The notes under the pieces were generated by a model. It had not been told where the DNA came from. It saw nothing but the letters and a program-made list of their open reading frames with translations, and searched no databases. Made by a program: the position numbers and the translations under genes. From Talinum fruticosum (lineage: Eukaryota; Streptophyta; Magnoliopsida; Caryophyllales; Talinaceae), in assembly GCA_021018815.1 (NCBI GenBank), contig JAITYX010000016.1, forward strand, positions 6,401,001-6,465,000: DNA of 64,000 nt, given 5' to 3'. Shown piece after piece: positions 61,818 to 64,000 of this stretch. How positions within the stretch are numbered: position 1 is the first letter of the stretch; every line of letters begins with the position of its first letter.

Positions 61818-62245
61818 TTTTTTTTTTTTGGGTGCGAAGAGAGGTTATGCCCTGAAAAAAATATTATTAATTCTTAATAAATCTTAGTCAATCGGCTCTT
61901 ACATTATCTCGCAAAAGCATCTCCCTAACACCCCTCATAGTCAATCTTATATTTACTAGTCGATCCGCAACTTGATTCGCCTCCCTATAGTAGTGAGTAA
62001 TCTTTACGATCCAAATAGGGTTCTCAATTAACAAACTACATTGGGTTAAGATTGGGGTAAACTGAGACCCCCAATCTTTCTACATCCCAAGTAACTAGTA
62101 TTGAATCCAGTTGTAGCCATATCCGATTGAGACCCAAATTACGAGCTATTCTTAGTCCTATCCAAGCCGCTTTTAATTCTACCATTACTCGATGTACACC
62201 ATCCATAGTTTTCAGCAAAACCACCTATCTATTCCCCTTTATTTT
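61818..62245 (-). mobile_element. 3' end of a LINE (RNase H domain and poly-A tail)
   Basis: The minus strand from about 62220 reads MVELKAAWIGLRIARNLGLN, then RIWLQLDSILVT. In a shifted frame it continues NPIWIVKITHYYREANQVAD and RLVNIRLTMRG. This is the RNase H domain (RVT_3 type: AELKAxxxGLxxAxxLG, then YREAN-x-x-AD) at the end of plant LINEs. It ends in a poly-A run, seen as a T run at 61818-61830. It is 5' truncated and frameshifted. Confidence 0.75.
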
Positions 62246-63370
62246 TAGAACCTCTTAAATCTCTTATCTATATTATTTTTCACATGATTCTCAGCAGAGA
62301 TGATAATTCGCTCTCCAAAATGTGCCACACAACCTGAATCTATACATAAATCTAGATTCATGGTATAATTATTATACATAATTTATAACGGTTATGTTTA
62401 ACATCTGAAAATTCATTCATTTACTTTAAATCTGGTAAAAATAACAGGGATATATCAATACAGGTTGGATCAAAAGGTTTGAAACTTGTTTTTTTTTTTT
62501 TTAAATTAAAGTCTCCAATGCGAGTCTCATGAATTAAAAAAATGTGTAGTAAAAAATTTACAAGTTGTTATTTCTCCACTTCCCAATTTGCCAGCAAGAA
62601 TCTCTCTGGCTTTTTTTCTTTTTCTTGTTTTATAAAAACATTGATTCTGAACTCATCGTTTAAAAAGATCCGATAATAGTGTGTAGGGGACCTAAATTCT
62701 CTCCTATTATTTGGATTCAATTTTTGAATTGTTTTTTCAAGTTTTAAAGTGGGTCAAATCCATAATTTACTAAAAAAATTAGCTGATTGATATCAACTAA
62801 TTTAATTCATAAAAATTTAGTAGTCAATATAAACAATCTAAAATTTAAATGCTATATTTACATTTATTCTTTTTTTAAAAAATGGGATAATCTCCAACTT
62901 AATTGAGCAGATGCCCAACAAAATTTTCTTCTGAACATTGGGCCCAATTTCCACATAAAACTAAGCCTAAAATAAATCTATAAAGATTGTTAGATATCTT
63001 ATTTAGTGAGTATGTATTTCATCCATAAGACCCAACACAAGAGTTAGCCAAGCACCAGCAAATTAGGCAACTTAATTTTGACATTCTAAATGCTGAATTG
63101 ATCGGAACTAAATTAATCTTAGAGAATAATTTTCTTGAAAAATATTAACTGTATTTTTAAATAAATTATTGAATCAATTAACATACAATGAATATAAACA
63201 TATCAAACCTAATAAACTTAATAAATTATTTTTAAATTGAAATAACGATACCGATCTAACTAACTCGATCCAACTCAAATAAAATGTCCACTCATCATAT
63301 ATAATTCCGACAATCTCGTAAAAAATTGTCCTTAGAGGCTCAATCCACTATCACATTATTACAATAATGG
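62246..63370. other. AT-rich intergenic DNA, no gene seen
   Basis: Short frames without motifs, upstream of the third NPF promoter. Confidence 0.5.
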
Positions 63371-63499
63371 TGTACTTATCCATACTATGTATGAATCAAT
63401 CTTAGTATGTATTAAATTTCTACATGCACTAAGCTTCCCACTTTTACATATAATAATAACCAACGTTATTATTCCTTCAAAAAAATACTGTATATGTGT

Positions 63500-63530
<31 letters not shown>
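63500..63530. repeat. (GA)n microsatellite
   Basis: About 30 bases of GA dinucleotides in the promoter of NPF copy 3. Similar motifs are not seen in the promoters of copies 1 and 2. Confidence 0.9.
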
Positions 63531-63533
<3 letters not shown>

Positions 63534-63546
63534 AGAGAATGGGAAA

Positions 63547-63787
63547 CGTTGAAGCTAAGGAGGTGCATTATTGTCCTAATTAATAAGTTAGACTCCATAC
63601 CCAACATTTCGGCCTTTTCTGCGTTGGAATATAAATAGGTTTGCTATGCCTATATATGCACCAAGTCAAATTAAAGTAGCCCACTTTCTGTATACTCCAA
63701 AAAAAAAAAAAAAAAAAACTTGTCTTTAATTTAGAGTCGATGGGCATCCAAAATTGTATTTGCCTGATGAGGGGAGAGAAAGTAAGT
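63547..63787 (+). promoter_or_regulatory. Promoter and leader of NPF copy 3
   Basis: Carries CGTTGAAGCTAAGGAGGTGC (63547-63566), shared with the other NPF promoters. TATAAATA follows at 63630-63637, about 150 bases before the ATG. Confidence 0.6.
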
Positions 63788-64000
63788 ATGCAAGAAACCC
63801 AGATAGAGAAAGACCACCCCTCTGCTCCTGGTGAAAATGGCATGGATTTGCAAGTTCACGATTCATCTCTTGATTATAAAGGCGGGGTTCCTCTGCGTGC
63901 TTCAACTGGTTCCTGGAGAGCCTCCTTCTTCATTATAGGTAATCTGTCCTTCAATTCTTATATATTGATGAAACCCGCAATATTATTAGGCCAATGCTCG
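63788..64000 (+). CDS. NPF: NPF transporter, tandem copy 3, first exon only (cut by window end)
   Basis: Exon 1 (63788-63938) encodes MQETQIEKDHPSAPGENG, then MDLQVHDSSLDYKGG and RASTGSWRASFFII. It ends at the same ATA-G|GT phase-1 donor as copies 1 and 2. The N-terminus is ten residues shorter than theirs, lacking the ADT...DGD segment. The rest lies beyond the window. Whether the copy is complete cannot be told. Confidence 0.85.
   Translation, partial: MQETQIEKDHPSAPGENGMDLQVHDSSLDYKGGVPLRASTGSWRASFFIIGNLSFNSYILMKPAILLGQCS

Overview
The window is nuclear DNA of a flowering plant, most likely a eudicot. It is AT-rich, its genes are short and split by AG/GT introns, and the recognisable families are plant ones: a DIR1-type lipid-transfer protein, an NRT1/PTR-family transporter array and a RABA GTPase. 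Copia, LINE, CACTA-like and MITE remnants fill the spaces. Long open frames are rare, so the genes below were assembled exon by exon from splice sites, reading phase and remembered family motifs.

Layout. 1-745 holds the last two exons of a gene with an RCC1-like repeat (+). 1779-2433 is a DIR1-like lipid-transfer protein (+) whose signal peptide is out of frame with the mature part. 2890-3235 is a Copia RNase H remnant (-), followed by a perfect 2 x 110 bp tandem duplication. 4561-8290 is a five-exon serine-rich small protein (-). 9971-11357 is a CACTA-like element carrying the 5' end of a poly(A)-binding-protein (PABPN) gene. 11.4-17.5 kb is mostly empty apart from a fold-back element and a long TA run. 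17564-20811 is a five-exon BORC-like gene (-) with an apparent U12-type intron. It lies head-to-head with NTAN1 (+, 23557-32252, ten coding exons), whose large introns hold MITE and LINE debris. 36085-37378 is a RABA2-type Rab GTPase (+).

From 38.3 kb to the window end there is a tandem NPF (NRT1/PTR) array on the + strand. Two copies are complete (38298-41537 and 51548-55826), a third is cut by the window edge (63788 onward), and a promoter-only relic ends exactly at the lost start codon (41.81-42.56 kb). Between copies 1 and 2 lies a decayed PTAR1-like prenyltransferase-alpha pseudogene (44503-47862), flanked by inverted copies of a CCGAAC-rich repeat. A second inverted repeat pair has one arm inside intron 2 of NPF copy 2. 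Between copies 2 and 3 are two tandem-repeat blocks, a two-exon secreted Cys-rich orphan (-, 58733-59814) and a LINE tail.

The genes do not form one pathway; this is an ordinary mixed gene neighbourhood. The most interesting features are the NPF array with its headless relic and shared promoter motif, the exon-capturing CACTA-like element, the U12 intron, and the broken DIR1-like and PTAR1-like loci. All family names rest on motif recognition by eye, with no database search.
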